A stretch of 18,923 bases of DNA, from contig NZ_JZWV01000210.1 of assembly GCF_000966975.1 (NCBI RefSeq), forward strand, positions 1 through 18,923. Reading direction: 5' to 3'. Made by a program: the position numbers and the translations under genes. The DNA is from Streptomyces katrae (GTDB lineage Bacteria; Actinomycetota; Actinomycetes; Streptomycetales; Streptomycetaceae). A model generated the notes under the pieces. The model saw only the letters and a program-made list of their open reading frames with translations, did not search any database and was not told the DNA's origin. The stretch's first letter is position 1; every line of letters begins with the position of its first letter. This document shows, piece by piece, positions 1 through 7,306 of this stretch.

Positions 1-701
1 ATCAGGACGGTCTCGCCCGGGCCCGCCTCCGCCAGGACCTCGCCCCAGGGGTCCACCACCAGGCTGTGCCCGGACTGCTCGACGCCCGCGTGGGTGCCGG
101 CCGTCGCGCAGGCCAGGACGTACGCCTGGTCCTCCACCGCCCGGGCCCGGTTGAGCAGGGTCCAGTGCTCGCGCCGTCGGGCGGGCCAGCCGGCCGAGAC
201 GACCATCGTCGTGGCGCCCGCGTCGACCAGGCCGCGGAACAGCTCGGGGAAGCGCAGGTCGTAGCAGGTGGCGAGGCCCAGGGTCTGCTCCGGGAGGGAC
301 ACCGTGGTCAGGGAGTCGCCGGCGGACATCAGCACGGCCTCGCCCTGGTCGAAGCCGAAGCGGTGGATCTTGCGGTAGGTCGCGGCGAGCTCGCCCGCCG
401 GGGAGAGCACGAGCGCGGTGTTGTAGAGCGAGCCGTCGCCCGCGCGCTCCACGACCGAGCCGGCGTGCAGCCAGACCCCGGCATCGCGCGCGGCCTTGGA
501 CATGGCCTCGTACGTCGGCCCGTCCAGCGGCTCGGCCTCCGTCTCGAACTGCTCGTAGGCGAAGGCGCCGACCGTCCACAGTTCGGGCAGCACGACGAGG
601 TCGGAGTCGCCCTGTTCCCTGACGAGTTCGGCGGCCCTGGACCGCCGGGAGGCCACCGACTCTCCGTCGGTCACCGCGATTTGGATCAGCGAGGCGCGCA
701 C
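1..701 (-). CDS. Carbon-nitrogen hydrolase (nitrilase superfamily), 3' end outside window
   Basis: Predicted cytosolic amidohydrolase that cleaves a non-peptide C-N bond, of the omega-amidase / deaminated-glutathione-amidase kind; the substrate cannot be read from sequence. The minus strand from a GTG at 701 gives 233 complete codons before the window edge. The Glu-Lys-Cys catalytic triad of the superfamily is visible: Glu40 in LPELW, Lys111 in YRKIHRFGF, and Cys146 in ATCYDLRFPELFR. The last residues, around VVDPWGEVLAEAG, are the conserved C-terminal part of the fold, so only a short tail is missing. The GTG was chosen because the N-terminus RASLIQIAV matches the usual first strand of the family. 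No good Shine-Dalgarno precedes it; GACGGT lies 6 nt upstream and could be the -10 of a leaderless promoter. The gene is divergent from the MDMPI_N gene at 841. Family is secure; substrate is unknown. Confidence 0.9.
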   Translation of the reverse strand, partial: MRASLIQIAVTDGESVASRRSRAAELVREQGDSDLVVLPELWTVGAFAYEQFETEAEPLDGPTYEAMSKAARDAGVWLHAGSVVERAGDGSLYNTALVLSPAGELAATYRKIHRFGFDQGEAVLMSAGDSLTTVSLPEQTLGLATCYDLRFPELFRGLVDAGATTMVVSAGWPARRREHWTLLNRARAVEDQAYVLACATAGTHAGVEQSGHSLVVDPWGEVLAEAGPGETVL

Positions 702-840
702 AGTACCACCGTCCTGGCATGTCAGCCGGTCAACTCAAGGCCTACGATCGTCACACGAAAGCGCTGTCGGGGTGCTCATCGGCAGCGTAGTTTTGGGAAT
801 AGTCCACAACGCGCCACTGAACAGCCAGCGAGGGGTCCCG

Positions 841-1668
841 TTGACCGTCCATCCCAGTCTTGAGCCCTACGTCGACGCGTGGACACACTCGATCGAGGCG
901 ATAACCGAGCTGGTCCTCCCCCTGACGGAGGGCCAGTGGAACCTGCCGACGCCGTGCCCGGGCTGGTCCGTGCGCGACGTCGTCTCGCACATCATCGGCC
1001 TGGAGCTGGAGCAGCTCGGCGATCCGCGGCCGATCCACACGCTGCCGCGCGACCTGCGGCACGTGGTGGACGAGTTCACCCGCTACATGGAGGTTCCGGT
1101 TGACGTCCGCCGGCACCACACCGCCCTTGAGATGACCTCCGAGCTGGAGTACACCGTCATCCGACGCCAGCGCCAGTTCCGCAACGACAAGCGGGACCCG
1201 GCCACGACGCTCGTGCGCGGACCGAAGGGCGACCAGATCCCGCTGGAACTCTCGATGCGGCTGCGGGCGTTCGACGTGTGGATCCACGAGCAGGACCTGC
1301 GGGCGGCGCTGGGCGTTCCGGGCAACTGGGACGCCCCGGGGGCGCATGTGGCGCGGGACATCCTGCTGTCCGGGCTGCCGAAGGTGGTCGCGAAGGGGGC
1401 GGGCGCGCCGCCGAACACGGCGGTGGTGCTGGACGTGCACGGCCCGCTGGAGTTCCTGCGGACGGTACGGGTGGACGCGGCGGGCCGGGCCACCCTGGAC
1501 CCGACACCCTCGCTGGGCCCGGCGGTGTCGCTGTCGCTGGACTGGGAGACGTACGTGCGCCTGGCGGCGGGACGGGTGCGGCCGCGGACGGTCGCGGACC
1601 GGGTGAAGGTGGACGGCGACGCGGAGCTGGCGGAGGCGATCCTGGCGAACTTCGCCGTCACGCCGTAG
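841..1668 (+). CDS. Maleylpyruvate isomerase N-terminal (MDMPI_N/DinB-like) family protein
   Basis: 275-residue member of the actinobacterial TIGR03083 / MDMPI_N group, whose founding enzyme is the mycothiol-dependent maleylpyruvate isomerase. Many members probably use mycothiol as thiol cofactor, but individual substrates are mostly unknown. The N-terminal four-helix DinB-like domain spans about residues 10-155, with the family signature TPCPGWSVRDVVSHI (His50) and AFDVWIHEQDLRAALG. Asp145 and His149 sit where the founding enzyme has its Glu and second His metal ligands. The C-terminal portion (about 175-272) looks like the SCP2-type alpha/beta domain often attached. The start is TTG at 841, preceded by GAGGGG at 6-8 nt; an in-frame ATG at 772 would add 23 residues without family character and lacks a ribosome binding site. 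The 3' end overlaps the convergent MFS gene by 11 bases. A degradative role is inference only. Confidence 0.85.
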   Translation: MTVHPSLEPYVDAWTHSIEAITELVLPLTEGQWNLPTPCPGWSVRDVVSHIIGLELEQLGDPRPIHTLPRDLRHVVDEFTRYMEVPVDVRRHHTALEMTSELEYTVIRRQRQFRNDKRDPATTLVRGPKGDQIPLELSMRLRAFDVWIHEQDLRAALGVPGNWDAPGAHVARDILLSGLPKVVAKGAGAPPNTAVVLDVHGPLEFLRTVRVDAAGRATLDPTPSLGPAVSLSLDWETYVRLAAGRVRPRTVADRVKVDGDAELAEAILANFAVTP

Positions 1669-3016
1669 TCGTGGGCGCGGCGGCGGGGGCGGCAGGAGCG
1701 GCAGGGACGTTCGCCGCGAGCGTGCGTTCCCGCTCCCGCTCCCGTTCCCGTTCCCGTTCCTGCTCGCGTGCGAGGGCCTTCGGGCGGAGGCGGAGGATCT
1801 GGCTGAGGCCCAGGAGTTCCACGACGAACACCGAGGCGAAGGCGATCCGGTAGTCGTCCCCGGTGGCGTCCAGCAGGACGCCGACCGCCAGCAGGGTGGT
1901 CATCGAGGCGAGGAACCCGCCCATGTTGGTGATCCCGGACGCGGTGCCCTGCCGTTCGGCGGGGTTGGCGGGGCGGGCGAAGTCGAAGCCGATCATCGAG
2001 GCCGGCCCGCAGGTGCCCAGCACCACGCACAGGGTGGCCAGCAGCCACATCGGGGCGCGGTCGCCCGGGTACAGCAGGACGGAGGCCCACAGCAGCGCGG
2101 TGACGCCGACCGTGCCCAGGGCCAGCGGCAGCCGCGCGGCCGGCCGGCGGCCGATGACCTGGCCGTAGACCAGGCCCCAGCCCATGTTCGCGGCGACGAT
2201 CAGGGTGAGCAGTCCGGCGGCGGTCGTCCGGTCCAGGCCCTGCGCCTCGACCAGGAACGGCATGCCCCAGAGCAGCAGGAACACCATCGCCGGGAACTGT
2301 GTCGTGAAGTGCACCCACAGGCCCAGGCGGGTGCCGGGCTCCCGCCAGGAATCGCGTATCTGGCGGCGTACGAAGCCCCCGCCGCCGGAGGCCGCGGGCG
2401 GCAGGGCGTGGCCCTCGGGGTGGTCGCGCAGGAACAGGGTGAGCGGGACCAGGACGACCAGCCCGGCCACCGCGCTGCCCGCGAAGGCCGGCACCCAGCC
2501 GGCGCCGTGCAGGACGGGCGCCAGGACGAGCGTGGAGACGAGGTTGCCCGCCATGCCGACCAGCCCGGCCAGCTGCGCCATGAGCGGCCCGCGCCGGGCG
2601 GGGAACCAACGGGTGCCCAGGCGCAGGACGGAGATGAAGGTCATCGCGTCGCCGCAGCCCAGCAGGGCGCGGGCGGCCAGCGCCATCGCGTAGGTCGGCG
2701 AGAGCGCGAAGCCGATCTGCCCGGCGGTGAAGAGGAGGGCGCCCAGGGTCAGCACCTTCTTGGTGCCGAGGCGGTCCACCATCAGCCCGACCGGGACCTG
2801 CATGCCCGCGTAGACCAGCAGTTGGAGGAGGGAGAACGTCGACAGGGCGGAGGCGTTCACGTGGAACCGGTCGGCGGCCTCCAGCCCGGCCACGCCCAGG
2901 CTGGTCCGGAAGATCACGGCGACGAAGTAGACGGCGACGCCGATGGACCAGACGGCCACGGCCCGCCGCCCGCCGGGCGGGTCCTGGACGGCCGCCGGGT
3001 TGCCCGGGGCGCTCAT
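1658..3016 (-). CDS. MFS transporter (12-TM type) in operon with GntR regulator
   Basis: 452-residue major facilitator superfamily permease predicted in the cytoplasmic membrane. Twelve hydrophobic segments can be traced from AVAVWSIGVAVYFVAVIF to IAFASVFVVELLGLSQIL. The MFS signature loop between TM2 and TM3 is present (GLMVDRLGTKKVL), and a central hydrophilic loop around residues 210-230 separates the halves. It resembles the organic-anion/sugar-acid type of 12-TM importers more than the DHA2 exporters, but the substrate is not readable. The ATG at 3016 overlaps the TGA of the upstream GntR gene (ATGA, 4 nt), implying translational coupling and control of the permease by that regulator. 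The cytoplasmic C-terminal tail carries a run of Glu-Arg dipeptides encoded by a hexanucleotide repeat, followed by an Ala/Pro-rich end. Its stop lies inside the 3' end of the convergent MDMPI_N gene. Confidence 0.9.
   Translation of the reverse strand: MSAPGNPAAVQDPPGGRRAVAVWSIGVAVYFVAVIFRTSLGVAGLEAADRFHVNASALSTFSLLQLLVYAGMQVPVGLMVDRLGTKKVLTLGALLFTAGQIGFALSPTYAMALAARALLGCGDAMTFISVLRLGTRWFPARRGPLMAQLAGLVGMAGNLVSTLVLAPVLHGAGWVPAFAGSAVAGLVVLVPLTLFLRDHPEGHALPPAASGGGGFVRRQIRDSWREPGTRLGLWVHFTTQFPAMVFLLLWGMPFLVEAQGLDRTTAAGLLTLIVAANMGWGLVYGQVIGRRPAARLPLALGTVGVTALLWASVLLYPGDRAPMWLLATLCVVLGTCGPASMIGFDFARPANPAERQGTASGITNMGGFLASMTTLLAVGVLLDATGDDYRIAFASVFVVELLGLSQILRLRPKALAREQERERERERERERTLAANVPAAPAAPAAAPTTTA
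1725..1760 (-). repeat. Hexanucleotide tandem repeat encoding (Glu-Arg)n
   Basis: Six consecutive copies of CGYTCC on the + strand (CGTTCC or CGCTCC), flanked by degenerate copies, encode alternating Glu and Arg in the C-terminal tail of the MFS permease. The unit is a multiple of three, so copy-number change would alter tail length without breaking the frame. Confidence 0.85.
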
Positions 3017-3678
3017 CGGTCCGCCCCCCGCACCAGCGCCTCGACCCGCCCGATGTGCCCGCGTACGGCGGCCGCGGCGGCCTCCCGGTCCCCGGCGCGC
3101 AGCGCGTCCAGGATCTCGGCGTGCTCGGCGAGGGTGCGCTCCACCCGGTCGGGGTGGGCGTGCAGCAGGGCCACGCCCATGCGCAGCTGGCGGTCGCGGA
3201 GCTGGTCGTAGAGGCGGGAGAGGATCTGGTTCCCGGCGTTGCGGACGATCTCGGCGTGGAAGCAGCGGTCGGCGGCCATCATCTCCGCGAGGTCCCCGGC
3301 AGCCGCGTGGCGCCGCAGCTCCGCCAGCAGATCCGTGAGCCGCTCCAGCAGGGCGGGCGGGGCGGGGACGGCCCTGCGGACGGTGAACTCCTCCACCAGC
3401 AGCCGGGTTTCCACCACGTCGGCGATCTCCTGCGCGGAGACCGGCAGTACCAGCGCGCCCTTCTTCGGGTACAGCTTCAGCAGCCCCTCGGTCTCCAGCC
3501 GCAGCAGCGCCTCGCGCACCGGGGTCCGGGAGACGCCGACGGCCACGGCGAGCTCGCCCTCGGTGAGGAGCACCCCGCCCTCGTAACGGCGGTCGAGCAC
3601 CCCCTGCTTGACGTGCCGGTAGACGCGTTCGGCGGCGGTGGGGGCCTGGATGGCGGGCGGCGTGGCGGCGGCTGGCAT
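3013..3678 (-). CDS. GntR-family transcriptional regulator, FadR subfamily (FCD domain)
   Basis: 221-residue regulator. The N-terminal winged helix covers about residues 13-80, with the GntR signature LTEGELAVAVGVSRTPVREALLRLETEGLL and the wing LYPKKGALVLPV. The C-terminal all-helical FCD ligand-binding domain spans about 85-215. Candidate metal ligands in the usual FCD pattern are Asp137, His141, His186 and His208, so a small carboxylate effector is likely by family analogy. The ATG at 3678 is preceded by TATCCT with exactly 6 nt between and no Shine-Dalgarno, so the transcript is probably leaderless. Direct GATAC repeats lie just upstream of that -10 and are candidate operators for autoregulation. 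Its TGA overlaps the ATG of the MFS gene, so regulator and permease form one operon; local repression of the transporter relieved by its substrate is the natural inference. Confidence 0.92.
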   Translation of the reverse strand: MPAAATPPAIQAPTAAERVYRHVKQGVLDRRYEGGVLLTEGELAVAVGVSRTPVREALLRLETEGLLKLYPKKGALVLPVSAQEIADVVETRLLVEEFTVRRAVPAPPALLERLTDLLAELRRHAAAGDLAEMMAADRCFHAEIVRNAGNQILSRLYDQLRDRQLRMGVALLHAHPDRVERTLAEHAEILDALRAGDREAAAAAVRGHIGRVEALVRGADR

Positions 3679-3684
3679 GCGCAC

Positions 3685-3690
3685 AGGATA
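3685..3690 (-). promoter_or_regulatory. Candidate -10 box of leaderless GntR-MFS promoter
   Basis: TATCCT on the minus strand fits the actinobacterial TANNNT -10 and lies 6 nt before the ATG at 3678, placing transcription start at or next to the start codon. No convincing -35 was found. Confidence 0.5.
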
Positions 3691-3706
3691 GATACGTGAG
3701 GGATAC
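3691..3706. promoter_or_regulatory. Direct GATAC repeats upstream of GntR gene, possible operator
   Basis: On the + strand GATAC occurs at 3691-3695 and again at 3702-3706, 11 bp apart (one helical turn), immediately upstream of the candidate -10. A further GATA (3687-3690) overlaps that -10. Position suits autorepression by the GntR protein. The direct rather than inverted arrangement is not the classic FadR-type site, so assignment is tentative. Confidence 0.3.
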
Positions 3707-3841
3707 ACACGCCCTCCCGTCCAGGATGTGGACCTCGGCCGTGCTGCGGAGCGCGTGCGCCCGCCGCTCCGCCGAAGGATGTAGCGCGGCTTCGTCCGGC
3801 GGCAGGACGTGACGGGCCCGGCCCGCCGGGAGGCTGGGGTG

Positions 3842-5017
3842 ATGGCCCACACCACCCTCGTCGCCCCCGGCGTGACCACGACCCGGCTCCCGCTCCTCGA
3901 CGTCCTGCGCGGCGCCGCCATCCTCGGCACGCTCATGACCAACGTCTGGATCTTCACCTCCCCCGGCTCGGAGTGGAGCGTGGCCCAGGGCGGTCTCCAC
4001 GTGCCCGACCCGCTCGCGGACCCCTCGGCCGCCACCTCCGCCGAGGCACTCTTCCGCTTCCTCGCCGACGGGAAGTTCCTCTCCCTCCTGACCGTGCTGT
4101 TCGGGGTGGGTCTGGCCATCCAGTACGACTCCGCCGCCCGCCGGGGCGAGCGGTGGCCCGGCCGCTACCCGCGGCGGGCCCTGTTCCTCTTCCTGGAGGG
4201 GACCCTCCACTTCGTCCTCCTCTTCGCCTGGGACGTGCTGATGGGGTACGCCGTCACCGCCCTGCTGACGGCCTGGCTGCTGGCCCGCTCCGAGAGGGTG
4301 CGGCGGGTGGTCATGTGGGTCGCGGGCGGACTCCACCTGACCCTGATCGGCCTGGTCACCCTCGGCGGCCTGCTCACCCCCGACCCCGGACCGCGGACGC
4401 CCGACCCGGAGGCGGTCCGGCTGTACGCGCACGGCGGGTGGGCCGAGCAGATCGGCTTCCGGCTCGACCACGCCCTCGCCCTGCGCGTCGAGCCCGTCTT
4501 CACCTTCGGCCTGCTGGTCTTCCTCTTCCTCCTCGGTGTCCGCCTGTACCGGGCCGGCGCCTTCGCCCCGACCGCCGCCGGGCGCCGGATCCGGGCCCGG
4601 CTGGCCGCCTGGGGGCTCGGCCTCGGCCTGCCGCTCGGCGCGGCCGCGGCCCTCGGCGGCGACGACTTCTTCCTCCTCGGCCGCTACGTCCTCGCCCCGC
4701 TGATCGCCCTCGGCTACGCCGGGCTGATCGGCTGGGCCCTGGACCGCGGCGCCGTCCCCGGGGCCCGCGCCCTGGCCTCCGTCGGGCGCACCGCCCTGTC
4801 CTGCTACGTCGGCCAGAACCTGCTGTGCGTGCTGCTCTGCTACGGGATCGGGTTCGGCCTCGCCGAGCGGATGGCCGGCTCCGGGCCCTGGTGGGTGATG
4901 GGCCTGTGGGCGGCGGTGTCGCTGAGCCTGGTGGCCGCGTCGGGGCTGTGGCTGCGCCGCTTCGACCGGGGTCCGCTGGAGGCCCTCCAGCACCGGGTGC
5001 TCAGGCCCCGCCGGTGA
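3842..5017 (+). CDS. DUF418 domain-containing integral membrane protein (YeiB-like)
   Basis: 391-residue polytopic membrane protein of the DUF418/YeiB group, function not established (some relatives are suspected acyl- or small-molecule transport/modification proteins). The N-terminus RLPLLDVLRGAAILGTLMTNVWIF is the characteristic RxxxLDxLRGxAxxGxLxxN opening. FLADGKFLSLLTVLFGVGLAIQYD and PRRALFLFLEGTLHFVLLFAWDVLMGYAV follow in family order. The DUF418 part lies in the C-terminal half and ends with the family's WLRRFDRGPLEAL near-terminal motif. About nine or ten hydrophobic segments are visible. ATG at 3842 is preceded by GGGAGG at about 7 nt; an in-frame ATG-less extension to GTG 3809 would add 11 residues and has no ribosome binding site. 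The gene is divergent from the GntR gene (163 bp apart) and its 3' end overlaps the convergent inhibitor gene by 17 bases. Confidence 0.88.
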   Translation: MAHTTLVAPGVTTTRLPLLDVLRGAAILGTLMTNVWIFTSPGSEWSVAQGGLHVPDPLADPSAATSAEALFRFLADGKFLSLLTVLFGVGLAIQYDSAARRGERWPGRYPRRALFLFLEGTLHFVLLFAWDVLMGYAVTALLTAWLLARSERVRRVVMWVAGGLHLTLIGLVTLGGLLTPDPGPRTPDPEAVRLYAHGGWAEQIGFRLDHALALRVEPVFTFGLLVFLFLLGVRLYRAGAFAPTAAGRRIRARLAAWGLGLGLPLGAAAALGGDDFFLLGRYVLAPLIALGYAGLIGWALDRGAVPGARALASVGRTALSCYVGQNLLCVLLCYGIGFGLAERMAGSGPWWVMGLWAAVSLSLVAASGLWLRRFDRGPLEALQHRVLRPRR

Positions 5018-5342
5018 CGGCCCGGCGGGCCCCGGCGGCGTCCACCACCTCCACGTCCAGCACGAACTCGTCGTACGGGGCCTCCTGCGGGTAGGGCGGC
5101 CGGACCTGCGCGAACCGGATCCGGGCCCGGCCGCCCGGGCTCCGGCCGAGGACCTCGTACGTCCGCTCCACCGCCTCCCCGGGCAGCAGCCGCGCCGCCG
5201 GCCCGGACCCGGTCTCGCGCACGGCGACGGCGTCGGCGTTCCCGGAGACCTGCCAGGTCCACACGTACCCGCGGGCCCCGCGGCCGGCCAGCCGCAGCGC
5301 GTACGCCTCTCCGGCGCCCAGGACGATCCGGCGCACCTCCAC
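5001..5342 (-). CDS. Chagasin-like (I42) cysteine peptidase inhibitor
   Basis: 113-residue protein, the usual size of a single-domain chagasin/ICP inhibitor, which blocks papain-fold peptidases by inserting three loops at the active-site cleft. Three loop regions can be matched in order. GRGARGYVW (20-28) stands where chagasin has NPTTGYxW and keeps the GYxW part. A Gly-rich turn around 45-55 is followed by TYEVL. QVRPPYP (79-85) stands for the xxRPW loop. The Asn-Pro-Thr-Thr and GGG elements are not conserved, so this is a diverged member. It has no signal peptide, whereas many bacterial I42 proteins are secreted. The GTG start at 5342 has a very strong ribosome site, GGGAGGAGG, overlapping the end of the upstream gene. 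That gene, 15 nt away, is a papain-fold peptidase, which strongly supports the inhibitor reading. Confidence 0.7.
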   Translation of the reverse strand: MEVRRIVLGAGEAYALRLAGRGARGYVWTWQVSGNADAVAVRETGSGPAARLLPGEAVERTYEVLGRSPGGRARIRFAQVRPPYPQEAPYDEFVLDVEVVDAAGARRAVTGGA

Positions 5343-5357
5343 CGCGGACCTCCTCCC

Positions 5358-7241
5358 TCAGGCCGGGCCGATGACCGCCCCCTCGTGCCAGCCCGCGCCG
5401 TCGCGCCAGTAGTGCTGGAGCAGGCGGTCGGTGCGCAGGACGACGAGTTCCAGGTTGAACCCGAAGCTGCCCTGCAGCATCCCGGTGACGGCCAGCACGT
5501 CGTGCCCGAACACGGCGCCGCGCGCCCAGGGCGTCCCGGCGGCGTTGCCCCGCCACCAGTGTTCGATCCGCCCGCCGGCGACGGCCACGCACAGCTCGTA
5601 GTTCCCCGCGGTGTCCTCGTCCGCCGCCCCGTACTGGCCCTCGATCAGGCAGGGCGCGGAGACGGCCCCGCTGCCGAACACCTCCCCGGCCTTCCAGGCG
5701 AAGCCGTTCGGGTCGTCGCGCCACCACAGCTGCATCCGGCCGTCGGTGCGGGCGGCGACCAGGTCGAGGGTGCGGGCGCGGGTCTGGACGAGGGCGGGGC
5801 CGTAGTGGGCGATGCCGGAGCCGAAGCGGCCGCCGTCGTTCCAGGTCCAGGGGGCGCCGTTGATCCGCCACCAGTGGTTGAGGCGGCCGTCGGCGGTGCG
5901 GACGACCACCTCGAAGTTGCCCGGCTTGCCGTAGTCGCTCTGGATGAACGCGGGCGTGGAGCCGACGGCGGCGTCCCCGGGCCCGAAGGCGCCGCCGTCG
6001 CGCCAGACGCCGACGGCCTGCTCGTAGTACCAGTGGCGGAGCCGGCCGCCGGTGGTGACGTGCAGGGACTCCATGTTCCGGTTGTAGGTGGTGCCGGTGA
6101 AGGCGGGCTGCCCGGAGGCGTCGCCGGCGAAGGTCTGGGCGCGGGCCCAGCCGAACGGCGCGTCGCCCTCGCGCCACCAGTGCCGGAGCCGGCCGCCGCC
6201 GGCGGTCGCGGCCATCTCGAAGTTGCGGTGGGCCCGGCCGTTGCCGCTCTCGTAGACGCTGCCGGTGTGCAGGCGGCGCTTGGTCCAGGGGTCGATGTTG
6301 GTGCCGCGCAGACCGCACTTGGCCCAGTAGTCGATGTTGACCTCGCCGTACGCGATCCGGCCGTAGCCGCCGACGTGGTAGCCGGTGCCCCAGGAGTTCT
6401 TGAACAGCCAGCAGCCGGCCGCGTCGTCGTAGCCGACCACCAGTACGCAGTGCCCGCCGGCGAGCCGGTCACTGGTGCGGTGGTACACCCCCGCGCCCAG
6501 CCCGAAGAAGTCGTCGTACACGTCGAAGCAGGCGGTCAGCGGCCCGACCGTGTCCAGCCAGACCTTCTGCTGCTCGACGTCGCCGAGACGTACGTAGTCG
6601 GTGATCCGGACGGTCCGCCCCGACCGGTCCCAGCTGGGCGTGTACTCGGCCCGCCAGGCGTCGCGCCGCTCGGCGGGCAGGCCGGGGGGCGGGGTGCTGT
6701 ACGGCCAGCAATCCGGGTCGGCGAGGCCGCCGTTGTCCCTGATCCAGTCCAGGGCGGTCTCCGGGTTGCCGCCCTGCCCGCAGGTGGACTTGAGCCCGTC
6801 GTGGACGTCCCCCTCGGAGCGCGGCGCCCATACGTCGTGCTCGATCCGGGCCATCGACTCGACCAGCCCGGCCGCCCCGAACGCCCAGCAGGACCCGCAC
6901 GGGTTCTGGTCCTTGACCCTGGTCAGCCAGGGCCACCCCCAGCGGCTGCGCCAGTCCACCGCCGCGGGCCGCCCGGGCCCCGCGACCGTCCCCGGCAGCA
7001 GCCCGTGGGCGGCCCTGCGCCGGGTCAGCGCCGGGTTGCCGCTCTCCCTCCCCACGAGCGCCCGCAGATCGACCGCCCCCGCCTCGGCGGCGGGCGTCAG
7101 GTTCAGCCCCGGCTCCAGACCGAGGGCGGGCCTCGGCACGGGGTCCTCGTCGGCGAGGTGCTCGCTGACCGACCACCGCGCCCCGTGCTCCAGGAGCTGC
7201 GCCCGCAGCTCCCCCACCGTCTGGACAGACTCCTCCGGCAT
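5358..7241 (-). CDS. Papain-family (C1) cysteine peptidase with C-terminal HWWR-repeat propeller domain
   Basis: 627-residue two-part protein. Residues 1-95 are a short, mostly hydrophilic N-terminal region that could act as a propeptide. Residues 96-315 are a complete C1A papain domain. The oxyanion Gln112 and catalytic Cys118 lie in DQNPCGSCWAFG, a CGQGGNPETALDWI segment matches papain's GC/NGG region, His264 lies in GGHCVLVVGYDDA and Asn282 in FKNSWGTGY. Residues 325-627 contain six repeats of about 49-56 residues, each with a G-R-[LIM]-x-H-[WY]-[WY]-R-like motif (His354, 403, 456, then Leu505, His561, 610). This looks like a PLL/tectonin-type lectin beta-propeller. No signal peptide or membrane anchor is seen. 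ATG 7241 was chosen because the extension to 7334 is not domain-like; GGGGG about 6 nt upstream is the best ribosome site. Downstream sits its probable inhibitor. Protein or glycan target unknown. Confidence 0.9.
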   Translation of the reverse strand: MPEESVQTVGELRAQLLEHGARWSVSEHLADEDPVPRPALGLEPGLNLTPAAEAGAVDLRALVGRESGNPALTRRRAAHGLLPGTVAGPGRPAAVDWRSRWGWPWLTRVKDQNPCGSCWAFGAAGLVESMARIEHDVWAPRSEGDVHDGLKSTCGQGGNPETALDWIRDNGGLADPDCWPYSTPPPGLPAERRDAWRAEYTPSWDRSGRTVRITDYVRLGDVEQQKVWLDTVGPLTACFDVYDDFFGLGAGVYHRTSDRLAGGHCVLVVGYDDAAGCWLFKNSWGTGYHVGGYGRIAYGEVNIDYWAKCGLRGTNIDPWTKRRLHTGSVYESGNGRAHRNFEMAATAGGGRLRHWWREGDAPFGWARAQTFAGDASGQPAFTGTTYNRNMESLHVTTGGRLRHWYYEQAVGVWRDGGAFGPGDAAVGSTPAFIQSDYGKPGNFEVVVRTADGRLNHWWRINGAPWTWNDGGRFGSGIAHYGPALVQTRARTLDLVAARTDGRMQLWWRDDPNGFAWKAGEVFGSGAVSAPCLIEGQYGAADEDTAGNYELCVAVAGGRIEHWWRGNAAGTPWARGAVFGHDVLAVTGMLQGSFGFNLELVVLRTDRLLQHYWRDGAGWHEGAVIGPA

Positions 7242-7277
7242 ACCGGCCCCCAGCTGCACTCGGTTGTGAGCCCGGGG

Positions 7278-7306
7278 AGCGTCTCCCTGCCACGGGAGCC
7301 CGTCAA
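7278..7306 (-). promoter_or_regulatory. Candidate promoter of peptidase-inhibitor operon
   Basis: On the minus strand TTGACG (7306-7301) is a good -35, followed after 17 nt by GACGCT (7283-7278), which fits NANNNT. Transcription would start near 7271, about 30 nt before the peptidase ATG. Confidence 0.35.

Noticed and set aside
744..751. 8-bp palindrome ACGATCGT between the nitrilase and MDMPI_N genes
   Set aside because: Too short to distinguish from chance, and not clearly placed relative to a promoter.
1658..4993. 1111-codon minus-strand open frame read as one giant protein
   Set aside because: Only the part after ATG 3016 has membrane segments and MFS motifs. The rest is antisense to DUF418 and out of frame with the GntR gene.
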